Below, in pieces: positions 17,876-25,772 of a DNA stretch of 64,000 nucleotides. The position numbers and the translations under genes are program-made. Position 1 is the stretch's first letter; each line of letters starts with the position of its first letter. A model generated the notes under the pieces. It saw only the letters and a program-made list of their open reading frames with translations, was not told the origin of the DNA and ran no database searches. The DNA is from Devosia lacusdianchii (GTDB lineage Bacteria > Pseudomonadota > Alphaproteobacteria > Rhizobiales > Devosiaceae), in the NCBI RefSeq assembly GCF_022429625.1, contig NZ_CP092483.1, forward strand, positions 3,893,501-3,957,500, written 5' to 3'.

Positions 17876-18955
17876 TCAAGGGCCGAACGCATGGCTGCCC
17901 TTGAGCAGCGCCACCAGCTCGCTCTGCTGGTGCGTTCCGGTCTTGCGGAAGATCTGCGACAGGTGGGTTCGGGCCGTCGCCATGGCGATGTGCCGCCCTT
18001 CGGCCGCCGCCTTGAGCGACTTGCCCGCCGCCAGGTCGGTCGCCAGGCCGGCCTCGGCCGCCGACAGGTCGAACAGGCCCCTCAGCACCGCGTCGCTTGG
18101 CACATTGCCTTCCGCCGAATAGCCGCTGATTGCGACAAGGGCGGTGCCGCGCTCGAAAATGTCGCTGGCCGATCGGTATAGCGGAATGACATGGATCACG
18201 CCGGCCCGCTCCGTCTGCCTGCCGCGCAGCGGAAACGAACGGACTTGCGGCGGCGACGCCTGGTTCACGCCCGCCAGGGCCGCTCGCAGCAGCCGCTCGA
18301 CCTCGCGATCCCATGCGGCGAGACGCCCGAAGGCTGCCGGTCGCAGCACGTCGCTCAGCGTCTCGAACAGCGCATTATTGGCGATGACAACGCCATTGGC
18401 CGCTATGACCGCGGCTGGTATCCCCATGACACTCATGGTCGCCACGCTGGCCTCCGCCCGCGCCAGTCGCAGCCGTGTCGCCAGAAGGGCGGCCCGCGCC
18501 AGATGGGGTCGCAAATCGTCGAGCAGGGCGATATCGGCCTGAGCAAAGTTGTCCTGCTCTGCCGGCCGCACGAAATTGAAGACGACGAGTTCCCCGCCCG
18601 GCATCGTGATCAGCGACCCGGCCTGCCAGGCCGTTCCGACTTCATGCAGGTCTGGTTCGGCGAATTCCGTTTGCCGCTCATCGTCGGTGGTGAAGCGGCC
18701 CTGCTCCATAAATCCCGCATAATTGAGCCGCAGCGCCCGATCGATCCTGGGGTTGTCGTACCAGTATTGGCTGGCGGCAAACGCCTGCATGAATTCGACT
18801 AGGTTGGGCGTGACGGCATACAGCGGCGGCAAACGGCGGTCGGTGATCGTGAACGCTCCCGACGAGGCACCCACAAGCGCGGCAATATCGGTTAGCGTTG
18901 CCGACCACAATTCAGGCACGAAGGCGGTTTCATAAATCCGGTCGATCAGGTTCAA
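17876..18955 (-). CDS. LuxR-type HTH transcriptional regulator, third gene of tandem trio
   Basis: A 359-residue regulator. The C-terminal LuxR/GerE helix-turn-helix spans about residues 290-355 (SAAEAGLATDLAAGKSLKAA; ATARTHLSQIFRKTGTHQQS). The N-terminal 280 residues (LIDRIYETAFVPELWSATL onward) are shared with the two upstream paralogues and lack a recognisable autoinducer domain or phosphorylation site; a PAS-like sensory segment (MGIPAAVIAANGVVIANNAL) is visible near residue 175. The start is the TTG at 18955, which overlaps the stop of the preceding paralogue in TTGA, so translation is coupled. Last of the three in transcription order. Confidence 0.85.
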   Translation of the reverse strand: MNLIDRIYETAFVPELWSATLTDIAALVGASSGAFTITDRRLPPLYAVTPNLVEFMQAFAASQYWYDNPRIDRALRLNYAGFMEQGRFTTDDERQTEFAEPDLHEVGTAWQAGSLITMPGGELVVFNFVRPAEQDNFAQADIALLDDLRPHLARAALLATRLRLARAEASVATMSVMGIPAAVIAANGVVIANNALFETLSDVLRPAAFGRLAAWDREVERLLRAALAGVNQASPPQVRSFPLRGRQTERAGVIHVIPLYRSASDIFERGTALVAISGYSAEGNVPSDAVLRGLFDLSAAEAGLATDLAAGKSLKAAAEGRHIAMATARTHLSQIFRKTGTHQQSELVALLKGSHAFGP

Positions 18956-20058
18956 GGGCCCGGTTCTCCCGGCTGCTCGGGCGGCGTGAAGGTGTGGCTA
19001 CCCTTGAGCAGCGCTACCAATTCGCTCTGCTGGCGCGTCCCCGTCTTGCGAAAGATCTGCGCCAGATGCGTTCGGGCCGTTGCCACCGAAGTCCCGCGTT
19101 GCTGCGCCACCTCCTGCACGGTGCTCCCCTTGGCTAGTTCGGCCGCGACACCGGCCTCGGCCGCCGAAAGGTCGAACAGCCCACGCAACACGGCATCCGA
19201 GGGCACATTGCCGTCGAGGGCATAGCCGGTCACGGCAACCATGGCAGAACCGCGCTCGAATATATCGCTGGCCGATCGCAACAGCGGGATGACATGAACC
19301 ACGATGGCCCGCCGACCTTCTTTCCGGCGCACCGGAAACGACCGGATATGGGGCGGCAGCTCCCGGCCCGGACCCGGCAGCGCCGCCTGCAGCAGCCGGT
19401 CGACGTCCCTGTCGCCCGCGACCATGCGCCCGAACGCCGCCGCACGCAGCACATCGCCAAGCGTTTCGAACAAGGCATTGGTCGAAACCACGACGCCAGA
19501 CGCCATGACGATAGCGGCGGGAACCCCGACCGCGTTCATCGCGTCGACGCTGGCCTGTGCCCGTTCGAGTTTGAGCCGGGCCCCGATCAGGCCGGCCCGC
19601 GCCAGGTGCGGACGCAGGCTGTCGAAACGCGCAACATCGAGCTCGGAATAGTTTGGCTCGCCCACCAGCCGCTCGAAACTGAACAATACGGTTTCCCCGG
19701 CCGGCAGTTCGACCACCGAGCCGATCTGCCACCCGACGCCCATAGCTTCGAGATTGCGTTCCGAAAACTCATGGAGCCGTTCCTCCTGCGTAGAGAACTG
19801 ACCCACCTCGAGAAAGCCCGTATAGTTCTTGCGGCGCATGCGCTGCAGCCGGGTGTTTTCGTACCAGTGATGCGTCTGGGCAAAGGCGCTCAGCGTGTCG
19901 ATAATATTGTCCGTCGCCGAATAGAGTGGCGGCAGGCGCCGGTCGACGATCAGCATGGCCCCGGACCAGGCTCCGCCAAAGGCAGCTGCCTCGGTCAAGG
20001 CCGCCGGCCAAAGCTCAGGCACGAAAGCGGCTTCATAGATCCGGTCAAGTACGTTCAA
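18952..20058 (-). CDS. LuxR-type HTH transcriptional regulator, second gene of tandem trio
   Basis: A 368-residue paralogue of its two neighbours, closest to the downstream one (VLDRIYEAAFVPELWPAAL against LIDRIYETAFVPELWSATL). The HTH covers about residues 290-350 (EVAQQRGTSVATARTHLAQI, FRKTGTRQQSELVALLKGS). A PAS-like stretch VGVPAAIVMASGVVVSTNAL lies mid-protein. I chose the TTG at 20058, four bases after the previous stop, because it aligns with the TTG start of the downstream gene; an ATG at 20103 or 20112 would overlap the previous gene by up to 50 bases. Signal sensed unknown. Confidence 0.83.
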   Translation of the reverse strand: MNVLDRIYEAAFVPELWPAALTEAAAFGGAWSGAMLIVDRRLPPLYSATDNIIDTLSAFAQTHHWYENTRLQRMRRKNYTGFLEVGQFSTQEERLHEFSERNLEAMGVGWQIGSVVELPAGETVLFSFERLVGEPNYSELDVARFDSLRPHLARAGLIGARLKLERAQASVDAMNAVGVPAAIVMASGVVVSTNALFETLGDVLRAAAFGRMVAGDRDVDRLLQAALPGPGRELPPHIRSFPVRRKEGRRAIVVHVIPLLRSASDIFERGSAMVAVTGYALDGNVPSDAVLRGLFDLSAAEAGVAAELAKGSTVQEVAQQRGTSVATARTHLAQIFRKTGTRQQSELVALLKGSHTFTPPEQPGEPGP

Positions 20059-20062
20059 TCGT

Positions 20063-21229
20063 TCAATGCCCTTGCCGCAAGATGTGGTCGGACGTCGGCC
20101 CATTAGAAACAAAAGGGATAGGCAAGACCGAGAGCAGCAGTGATACCAATTGGCTCTGCTGACCCGTGCCTGTCTTGCGGAATATCTGCATCAGATGCGT
20201 TCGCGCCGTTGCCAGGGACACGCCGCGTGCGCTTGCCGCCTCGGCCACGGTCTGCCCCATGGCCAGCGCCGCGGCGAGTTGCGCCTCCTTGACCGTCAGG
20301 TCGAACATGCTGCGAACACGGTCTTCGAAGCCCGGCGTCAACCGGCGCGACAGATCCTGTATTCCCAGATAGGCACCGTGGAGCGCTGGCAATCCTTGAA
20401 CGAAGAGATTGTCAGCCGGCACGATTGAGAGGGCAAAGGCGCTACTGCCGTCCATGGAAGCGACGATCATGTCCGACCCCCGCCTCAGGCATGGGTCGAT
20501 TGAGCACGCGGCTTGCAGCGCCCGCAAGAACTGCCGGGTCTGACTGGCTTGACCCAGGCTGAGCGCCCCGTGCCGGACCGTTATGGCAGGCCAGGGTTCT
20601 GTCAGCATGGCGTCAGCGGCGTCATTGGCCCAGACCAGCCTGGCGTCCGGATCGACAGCCATCCAGCCCACACCCTGCGCATTGAGCACATGTCCGGTCT
20701 GTTCCAGCTGGGCCCGGGCCAGGCGCGCATGCAGGTCCATCACCTGCGCCAATGTCCCGTTCAGCGCCGTCAGGATCGCGCTTTCTCGCCGGGTGTATTT
20801 TGGTGCCCGCCCGCCCCGGCTGAACATGAAATAAGCCGAGATACCATCGCGCGAGGTTAGATTATGCACCCCGCCGCTATGCTGGTGCTGCGGGCGCATC
20901 CAGCCGTCGAAGAGCCCGGATTGCTCGAAATGGGGAAGGGCGCCGTCCAGAATAACATCGCCCTGGCGCGATATTCGCAGGGCCGGCGTGAAGGGGTCGC
21001 CACCCTCGACTTGCAGATCGAGGTAGAGCTGCTTGTACTTCTCGCCGCAGTCGCCATAGAGCTGGACATGGTTGCCGACGCGCTGGTCGATCACCGCCAG
21101 GGCGACCAAATCCGAGCGAACCACCTCGCGCAGCTTTCTCGCTGCCTGCGCCCATCCGTCCTGCCCGAGCACAGACTGGTACAACTGGACCTTGGTGTCC
21201 TCCAGCTCTGCAAACATTTCTTCAGCCAT
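20063..21229 (-). CDS. LuxR-type HTH transcriptional regulator, first gene of tandem trio
   Basis: A 388-residue regulator, the most divergent of the three. The C-terminal HTH is clear (TVAEAASARGVSLATARTHL, MQIFRKTGTGQQSQLVSLLL), while the N-terminal part (LEDTKVQLYQSVLGQDGW onward) is only loosely like its paralogues and has the sensor-like segment GVGWMAVDPDARLVWANDA around residue 185. Start at ATG 21229 was preferred to an ATG at 21286 that has no ribosome site. Probably the first gene of a three-gene operon whose promoter region carries a palindrome and a 16-base tandem duplication. Confidence 0.83.
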   Translation of the reverse strand: MAEEMFAELEDTKVQLYQSVLGQDGWAQAARKLREVVRSDLVALAVIDQRVGNHVQLYGDCGEKYKQLYLDLQVEGGDPFTPALRISRQGDVILDGALPHFEQSGLFDGWMRPQHQHSGGVHNLTSRDGISAYFMFSRGGRAPKYTRRESAILTALNGTLAQVMDLHARLARAQLEQTGHVLNAQGVGWMAVDPDARLVWANDAADAMLTEPWPAITVRHGALSLGQASQTRQFLRALQAACSIDPCLRRGSDMIVASMDGSSAFALSIVPADNLFVQGLPALHGAYLGIQDLSRRLTPGFEDRVRSMFDLTVKEAQLAAALAMGQTVAEAASARGVSLATARTHLMQIFRKTGTGQQSQLVSLLLSVLPIPFVSNGPTSDHILRQGH

Positions 21230-21280
21230 GGCAGCGCTTTCGCAATTGCAGGCCAATGTGCCATCCCGCCGCGGGCATGG

Positions 21281-21300
21281 CATCATTCAAATGAATGAGG
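21281..21300. promoter_or_regulatory. Palindrome upstream of the LuxR trio, candidate operator
   Basis: The sequence CATTCA-AA-TGAATG (21284-21297) is a perfect six-base inverted repeat. Its minus-strand reading TCATTCATTTGAATG matches the palindrome upstream of the outer-membrane gene at 17786 in 12 of 13 core positions. It lies about 55-68 bases before the trio's first start codon. Confidence 0.42.
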
Positions 21301-21326
21301 TTATAACAAGATGAGGTTATAACAAG
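21295..21326. repeat. Perfect 16-base tandem duplication
   Basis: ATGAGGTTATAACAAG occurs twice back to back. The second copy includes the stop codon and last codons of the alkA gene; the first lies in the promoter region of the LuxR trio. It probably arose by slippage and shifts promoter spacing by 16 bases. Confidence 0.9.
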
Positions 21327-21976
21327 ATGCCCTCGCGGTCACGCATGACGGCGAAATAGCGCCAAAACAGCAATGCGGCTGCGGACCGATGCGGCGTCCA
21401 GTGGCTCGCGATACCCACCATTTCCTTGATGGTCGGGCGCGCTTCCAGCCCTAATCCGTGCTGCACGGCCTTGAGCAGGGCCAGGTCGCCGGCCGGGAAT
21501 ACATCCGGATGGCCGGCGCAGAACATCAAGTACACTTCGGCGGTCCACGGCCCGATGCCCTTATGAGCCACGAGATAGCGCACCGCCTCCTCTGCCGTCA
21601 GGGTTTCGAGATGGTCGAAATCCAGCGCGCCGGCCGCCATGGCCTCGGCAATGGCCCGCACGGTGCGGAACTTGCCGCCAGAAAACCCGGTGGCCCGCAC
21701 CTCTTCCTCGCTGAGGCTGAGATAGCTCACCGGATCGAGCGCCCCCGGCAGCAGTTCGAACCGGCTCCAGATCGCCCTGGCGCTCGCTACCGACAATTGC
21801 TGTCCGCAGATGACCTTGGCTATGCCGACAAATCCCGGCTCGGTGATGCGCGGCTGCACCGGACCGGCAAAGTCGCGCACCGCGGCCAAGCGTGGATCGA
21901 TCCCCACCAGCATCTCGATGTGGCCGGCGATTGCCTCGACGCTGTCGAGGCGCGGTGACGGCTCGATCAAGCTCAT
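21317..21976 (-). CDS. DNA-3-methyladenine glycosylase 2 (AlkA-like, HhH-GPD)
   Basis: A 219-residue base-excision glycosylase that removes alkylated purines. The helix-hairpin-helix is HKGIGPWTAEVYLMFCAGHP and the catalytic aspartate follows in VFPAGDLALLKAVQ, together the HhH-GPD signature. The N-terminal VICGQQLSVASARAIW is the usual lead-in. The protein is shorter than E. coli AlkA and lacks its N-terminal regulatory region. The ATG at 21976 is 13 bases from the divergent gluQ start, so the two promoters must overlap coding sequence. The C-terminal end lies in a 16-base tandem duplication. Confidence 0.88.
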   Translation of the reverse strand: MSLIEPSPRLDSVEAIAGHIEMLVGIDPRLAAVRDFAGPVQPRITEPGFVGIAKVICGQQLSVASARAIWSRFELLPGALDPVSYLSLSEEEVRATGFSGGKFRTVRAIAEAMAAGALDFDHLETLTAEEAVRYLVAHKGIGPWTAEVYLMFCAGHPDVFPAGDLALLKAVQHGLGLEARPTIKEMVGIASHWTPHRSAAALLFWRYFAVMRDREGILL

Positions 21977-21989
21977 GTAGTAATTCCCC

Positions 21990-22853
21990 GTGCCACGATC
22001 ATCGTCAAAACCTGTCCTCCGCTTCGCCCCCAGCCCCAATGGGCTGTTGCATCTCGGCCATGCCTATTCGGCGCTCTATACCTGGAATGCGGCAAGGCTG
22101 CTGGGCGGGATTGCGCTGCTGCGGATCGAAGACATCGACATCGAACGCAGTAAACCCGAATTTGTCGACGCGATCCTCGAGGATTTGCGCTGGCTGGGGC
22201 TCGACTGGCCCGAACCGGTGCTGCGCCAGTCGCACCGTTTCGACCTCTATGCCGATGCCGGCAACCGCCTGCGCCAGCACGACCTGCTCTATCCCTGCTT
22301 CTGTTCCCGTAGCGAGATCGCTGCGGCCGCGGCGGGAACCGACCCGGAAGGCGCGCCACTCTATCCCGGCACCTGCAAGCACCTCGATCGCGGCCAGCAG
22401 ATCGAACGGCTCGAACGCGGCGATCCCGTGCAGTTTCGCCTCGATACGGCAGGGGCCATCGACCGCGTCGGCATGCTGACCTTCACCATAGTCGGCCCGC
22501 TGGTCACCGATCGTCCGCAAATCCGCCATGCCCACCCCGAACGCTGGGGCGATGTCGTACTCCAGCGCAAGGGCACCCCGACCAGCTATCATCTCTCCGT
22601 TGTCGTCGACGACGCCGCCCAGGGCGTGACCCATGTCACGCGCGGACGAGACATGGAGGCGGGGACCGACATGCACGTGCTGCTGCAAATGCTGCTCGGC
22701 CTGCCCACCCCCATCTATCATTTCCACAAGCTCATTCTCGACGACGCTGGCCGCAAGCTGGCCAAGTCAAAGGGCTCGGAGAGCCTTCGCGACCTGCGCG
22801 CCAAGGGGTGGACGCCGGAGGATGTGAGGCGCGCTGTGGGGTTGGGCGGATAG
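21990..22853 (+). CDS. gluQ: Glutamyl-Q tRNA(Asp) synthetase
   Basis: A 287-residue truncated glutamyl-tRNA synthetase paralogue that attaches glutamate to queuosine at position 34 of tRNA(Asp). It has the HIGH-type motif in FAPSPNGLLHLGHAYSAL, the KMSKS-like motif in AGRKLAKSKGSESL and zinc-binding cysteines in LLYPCFCSRSE and LYPGTCKHL. It lacks the anticodon-binding domain, as expected for GluQRS. The start is the GTG at 21990. Divergent from alkA by 13 bases. Confidence 0.92.
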   Translation: MPRSSSKPVLRFAPSPNGLLHLGHAYSALYTWNAARLLGGIALLRIEDIDIERSKPEFVDAILEDLRWLGLDWPEPVLRQSHRFDLYADAGNRLRQHDLLYPCFCSRSEIAAAAAGTDPEGAPLYPGTCKHLDRGQQIERLERGDPVQFRLDTAGAIDRVGMLTFTIVGPLVTDRPQIRHAHPERWGDVVLQRKGTPTSYHLSVVVDDAAQGVTHVTRGRDMEAGTDMHVLLQMLLGLPTPIYHFHKLILDDAGRKLAKSKGSESLRDLRAKGWTPEDVRRAVGLGG

Positions 22854-22883
22854 ACCGCCCGACGCGAAATGCATTTCCGCCGG

Positions 22884-22960
22884 CATTGCCCGGCTGTCCG
22901 GGCAATCCATCTTGCAATGCCCCTTCAACCATGGATCACCCGGACAAGCCCGGTGATGAC
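22884..22960. repeat. REPIN-like palindromic element
   Basis: Two hairpins in inverse orientation: CATTGCCCGGCTGTCCGGGC and ATCACCCGGACAAGCCCGGT, separated by about 28 bases. Same sequence family as the element at 53669. Lies between two convergent gene ends. Confidence 0.8.
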
Positions 22961-22984
22961 GCCGTGGTGAGGCTGCGACGCAAC

Positions 22985-23932
22985 CTAGGCCGCCGCCCTC
23001 TGCGCCAGATACGGCTTCACCGTTTCGGCCACCGCGACCGCGAAGGGCGTACCGAAATCGGGGCCCAGCATCGCGTCGAGCCGGGGGTCGACCAGCTCCA
23101 TCGAGTTGTTCCAAAGGTAGCGCATCTTGACCACCTCCCGAATGACGCCATTGGCGAGGCCCATGGCCTGGAGGAAAATCCACGGTAGCGGCGCCACCTT
23201 GAGCGGCGTCGGCGAGGCCGCGACAATGGCGTCCATCAGCGCGCCATGAGTCGCATAATGCCCGGCGAAGTGGAAATTCTCGAATGCGCTCAGCTCGCCC
23301 CGCTTTTCGGCCAGCACCGCAAAGGCGCGGCCAAGGTCGGGCAGATAGGCCCAGGCGTGACCAACCTTCAGATCGGCCATGTGGTAGACCTTGCCCTTCT
23401 TGATCTCCATCATCATGGCCTGATCGTACCAGTCGCCCACATTGCCCGGTGCATAGAAATCGCCGGCCCGCAGGATGATGGTCTGGAACTTGCCCGCCTT
23501 GGACGCTGACTTCAGCATGTCTTCCTGCCGCACCCGGATGGCGCCGCGCGGCGTCTGCGGATGCTGCGTCGTCGACGGCGCCATGCGCCGATCGGTAGCG
23601 GCGTAATTATAGACATTGCCGGGATAGAGCATGGTCTTGCCGCTATCACCCATGGCGGTGATCACTGTCGCCAGTTGCGCCTCGGCGCGGCCCTTGTCCC
23701 ATTTGTCATATGGCAGGTTAAGCGCGTTGACGACGATCTCGGCGTCGGCGATTGCCGCCCGCAGGTCGGCCAGGCTCCCCGCATCGCCCTGGATGAAGGT
23801 CACGCCCGCGATCGGCTGCCTGTTGGACCGGCCGAAGCCGCTGACCGTGAAACCGGCCTCATGAAACGCCTTGGCGGCGTGGTGGCCGATATGGCCGTTA
23901 ATGCCCAGAACCGTGACTTTGCCCTTGCTCAT
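22985..23932 (-). CDS. NAD(P)-binding Rossmann-fold oxidoreductase/epimerase family protein
   Basis: A 315-residue protein of the extended short-chain dehydrogenase (NAD-dependent epimerase) or NmrA-like class. The dinucleotide site is KVTVLGINGHIGHHAAKAF (GxxGxxG) at about residues 4-20. The catalytic YxxxK of true epimerases is not obvious; VYNYAATDRR sits near that region. RAGDFYAPG is a family feature. Start at 23932 follows GGAGA by six bases. Divergent from a LysR regulator across about 87 bases, so probably its target. Confidence 0.8.
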   Translation of the reverse strand: MSKGKVTVLGINGHIGHHAAKAFHEAGFTVSGFGRSNRQPIAGVTFIQGDAGSLADLRAAIADAEIVVNALNLPYDKWDKGRAEAQLATVITAMGDSGKTMLYPGNVYNYAATDRRMAPSTTQHPQTPRGAIRVRQEDMLKSASKAGKFQTIILRAGDFYAPGNVGDWYDQAMMMEIKKGKVYHMADLKVGHAWAYLPDLGRAFAVLAEKRGELSAFENFHFAGHYATHGALMDAIVAASPTPLKVAPLPWIFLQAMGLANGVIREVVKMRYLWNNSMELVDPRLDAMLGPDFGTPFAVAVAETVKPYLAQRAAA

Positions 23933-24019
23933 CGACTGTCTCCGTTTGTTGATGGACACAGCATCGGCCATTCAATAACGTTGCGATATCCGCTGATTGT
24001 GTAGGTTTGGCATTCAATT

Positions 24020-24910
24020 ATGAATAGAGAACCGGATTGGGCGCTGTGGCGCAGCTTTTCTGCCGTCGTCGCCAACGGTTCGCTCTCGGCCGCGGCGCGT
24101 GAGCTCGGCCTCAGTCAGCCCACGGTCGGCCGCCATGTCGAGACGCTTGAGGCCGATCTCGGCCTGACGCTCTTCGAACGCACGCTCTCGGGGCTTAAAC
24201 CCAACGTCACGGCATTGCGCATCTATGAGCCGGTGGCGCAGGCCCAGGCATCGCTGGCCGAGGCCGCCATCATGGCCGAGGGGGCCCAGGCCGAGTATGG
24301 CGGCACGGTACGCATCACCGCCAGCGTCATCATCTCGACCTATGTACTGCCCCGGCTCCTTGCCGCCATCCGCGAGCGCTACCCGGCCATTGCACTTGAG
24401 ATCGTTCCCTCAGATTCGGCCGAAAACCTGCTGCTGCGCGAAGCCGATATCGCCATCCGCATGTTCCGCCCGACCCAGCTCGAACTGGTCACCAAACATC
24501 TCGGGGACCTTCCGCTCATCGCCACGGCCCACCAGAACTATCTCGACCGTCGCGGCACGCCGGCCACGGTTGCCGATCTCTATGGTCACGACATGATCGG
24601 CCTCGACCGCTCCGACGCCATCATCGCCCATGCCACAAAGATCGGCCTGCCGTTGCGCCGCGATAACTTCGTTCTGCGCTCAGATGACCAATGCCACCTC
24701 TGGGAAGTGATGAAAGCCGGACTCGGCGTCGGCTTCGCCCAGGCCAGTCTCGTGCGCCACACGCCCGGCATGGTGGCGCTGCCGCTCGACCTCGCCATCC
24801 CGCCGCTCGAAGTCTGGCTCACCACCCACAGGGAATTGTTCACGTCCCATCGGATTCGTGCCATCTATGACGCATTGGCCGAGGGTCTTCACACCTATAT
24901 CAATAGCTAG
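24020..24910 (+). CDS. LysR-family transcriptional regulator
   Basis: A 296-residue regulator. The winged HTH at about residues 8-65 reads WRSFSAVVANGSLSAAAREL then GLSQPTVGRHVETLEADL, with LFERTLSGLKPN after it. A C-terminal effector-binding domain follows (RITASVIISTYVLPRLLAAI). Divergent orientation to the Rossmann-fold oxidoreductase suggests it controls that gene. Effector unknown. Confidence 0.88.
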   Translation: MNREPDWALWRSFSAVVANGSLSAAARELGLSQPTVGRHVETLEADLGLTLFERTLSGLKPNVTALRIYEPVAQAQASLAEAAIMAEGAQAEYGGTVRITASVIISTYVLPRLLAAIRERYPAIALEIVPSDSAENLLLREADIAIRMFRPTQLELVTKHLGDLPLIATAHQNYLDRRGTPATVADLYGHDMIGLDRSDAIIAHATKIGLPLRRDNFVLRSDDQCHLWEVMKAGLGVGFAQASLVRHTPGMVALPLDLAIPPLEVWLTTHRELFTSHRIRAIYDALAEGLHTYINS

Positions 24911-24972
24911 AACCGATCGATCCCGGCCCCGGCCGGAGATGGCAAGTTCCAGGCCCAGCCGCGCAGGATCCC

Positions 24973-25170
24973 ATGCAGACCGCTCTCAATATCGCTATCG
25001 CTCTCGCTTTGCTCTTCGTTGTCGTCGTGCTCGGCATGGGCCTGTGGAACATGCTCAAGGGCGGACCCGGCAATACCAGCCAGCGCCTGATGCGCCTGCG
25101 CGTCATCGGCCAGGCCGTTGCTCTGGTGCTGCTGCTGGGCGCGCTCTTCCTCTTCGGCGGCCAGCGCTAG
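24973..25170 (+). CDS. Small twin-transmembrane HIG1-domain protein
   Basis: A 65-residue protein with two hydrophobic helices (LNIAIALALLFVVVVLGMG and VIGQAVALVLLLGALFLF) joined by a loop with SQRLMRLRV, which resembles the hypoxia-induced-gene-1 (HIG1) signature. In mitochondria HIG1 proteins assist respiratory complexes. Eight bases separate it from the cobalamin adenosyltransferase gene, a neighbour pairing I recall as common in Rhizobiales. Function in bacteria is not established. Confidence 0.75.
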   Translation: MQTALNIAIALALLFVVVVLGMGLWNMLKGGPGNTSQRLMRLRVIGQAVALVLLLGALFLFGGQR

Positions 25171-25177
25171 AGGCATA

Positions 25178-25765
25178 ATGGTCAAGCTCAACGTCATCTA
25201 CACCAAGACCGGCGACGACGGCACCACGGGCCTCGTTCGCGGCCCCCGCCGGCCCAAATATGACCTGCGCGTTGAAGCCTATGGCACGGTCGACGAGGCC
25301 AATGCCACCATCGGCCAGGCCCGCATCCACACCACCTCCATGCCCAAGATCGACATGATCCTGGGCCGCATCCAGAACGATCTCTTCGATGTCGGCTCCG
25401 ATCTCGCCACTCCCGGCGCCGACGATCCGGACGCCGAGCATCCCTCATTGCGGGTGCGCCCGGTCCAGACCGAGTTTCTCGAAAAACAGATCGACCACTT
25501 CAACGCCGACCTCGAGCCGCTGCGTAGCTTCGTCCTGCCTGGTGGTACCCCGCTGGCGGCGGCGCTGCATGTCGCCCGCACCGTGACCCGGCGCGCCGAG
25601 CGCATCACCGTCGAACTGGCCGCCACCGAGGACACCAATCCCGAGGCCGTGCGCTACCTCAACCGCTTATCGGACCTGCTCTTCGTGATGGCCCGCGTCG
25701 CCAATGCCAATGGCACGCGCGACGTGCTCTGGGTGCCAGGGGTCTACGGCGACGTCAAGAAGTAG
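25178..25765 (+). CDS. Cob(I)yrinic acid a,c-diamide adenosyltransferase, PduO type
   Basis: A 195-residue ATP:cob(I)alamin adenosyltransferase that makes adenosylcobalamin, the coenzyme for B12 enzymes and the ligand of the riboswitches at 1.8 and 2.7 kb. Family marks are VIYTKTGDDGTTGL at the N-terminus (ATP site), ARTVTRRAERITVEL, and RYLNRLSDLLFVMARV near the C-terminus. The ATG at 25178 was chosen; upstream in-frame codons lie inside the previous gene. Adjacent to the HIG1-type gene and overlapping in operon with the rhomboid gene eight bases later. Confidence 0.93.
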   Translation: MVKLNVIYTKTGDDGTTGLVRGPRRPKYDLRVEAYGTVDEANATIGQARIHTTSMPKIDMILGRIQNDLFDVGSDLATPGADDPDAEHPSLRVRPVQTEFLEKQIDHFNADLEPLRSFVLPGGTPLAAALHVARTVTRRAERITVELAATEDTNPEAVRYLNRLSDLLFVMARVANANGTRDVLWVPGVYGDVKK

Positions 25766-25772
25766 CGGGCCG

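Noticed and set aside
20059-20112. ATG starts at 20103/20112 for the middle LuxR gene
   Set aside because: They overlap the preceding gene by about 40-50 bases and lack alignment with the paralogue, whereas TTG 20058 aligns with the sister gene's TTG start.
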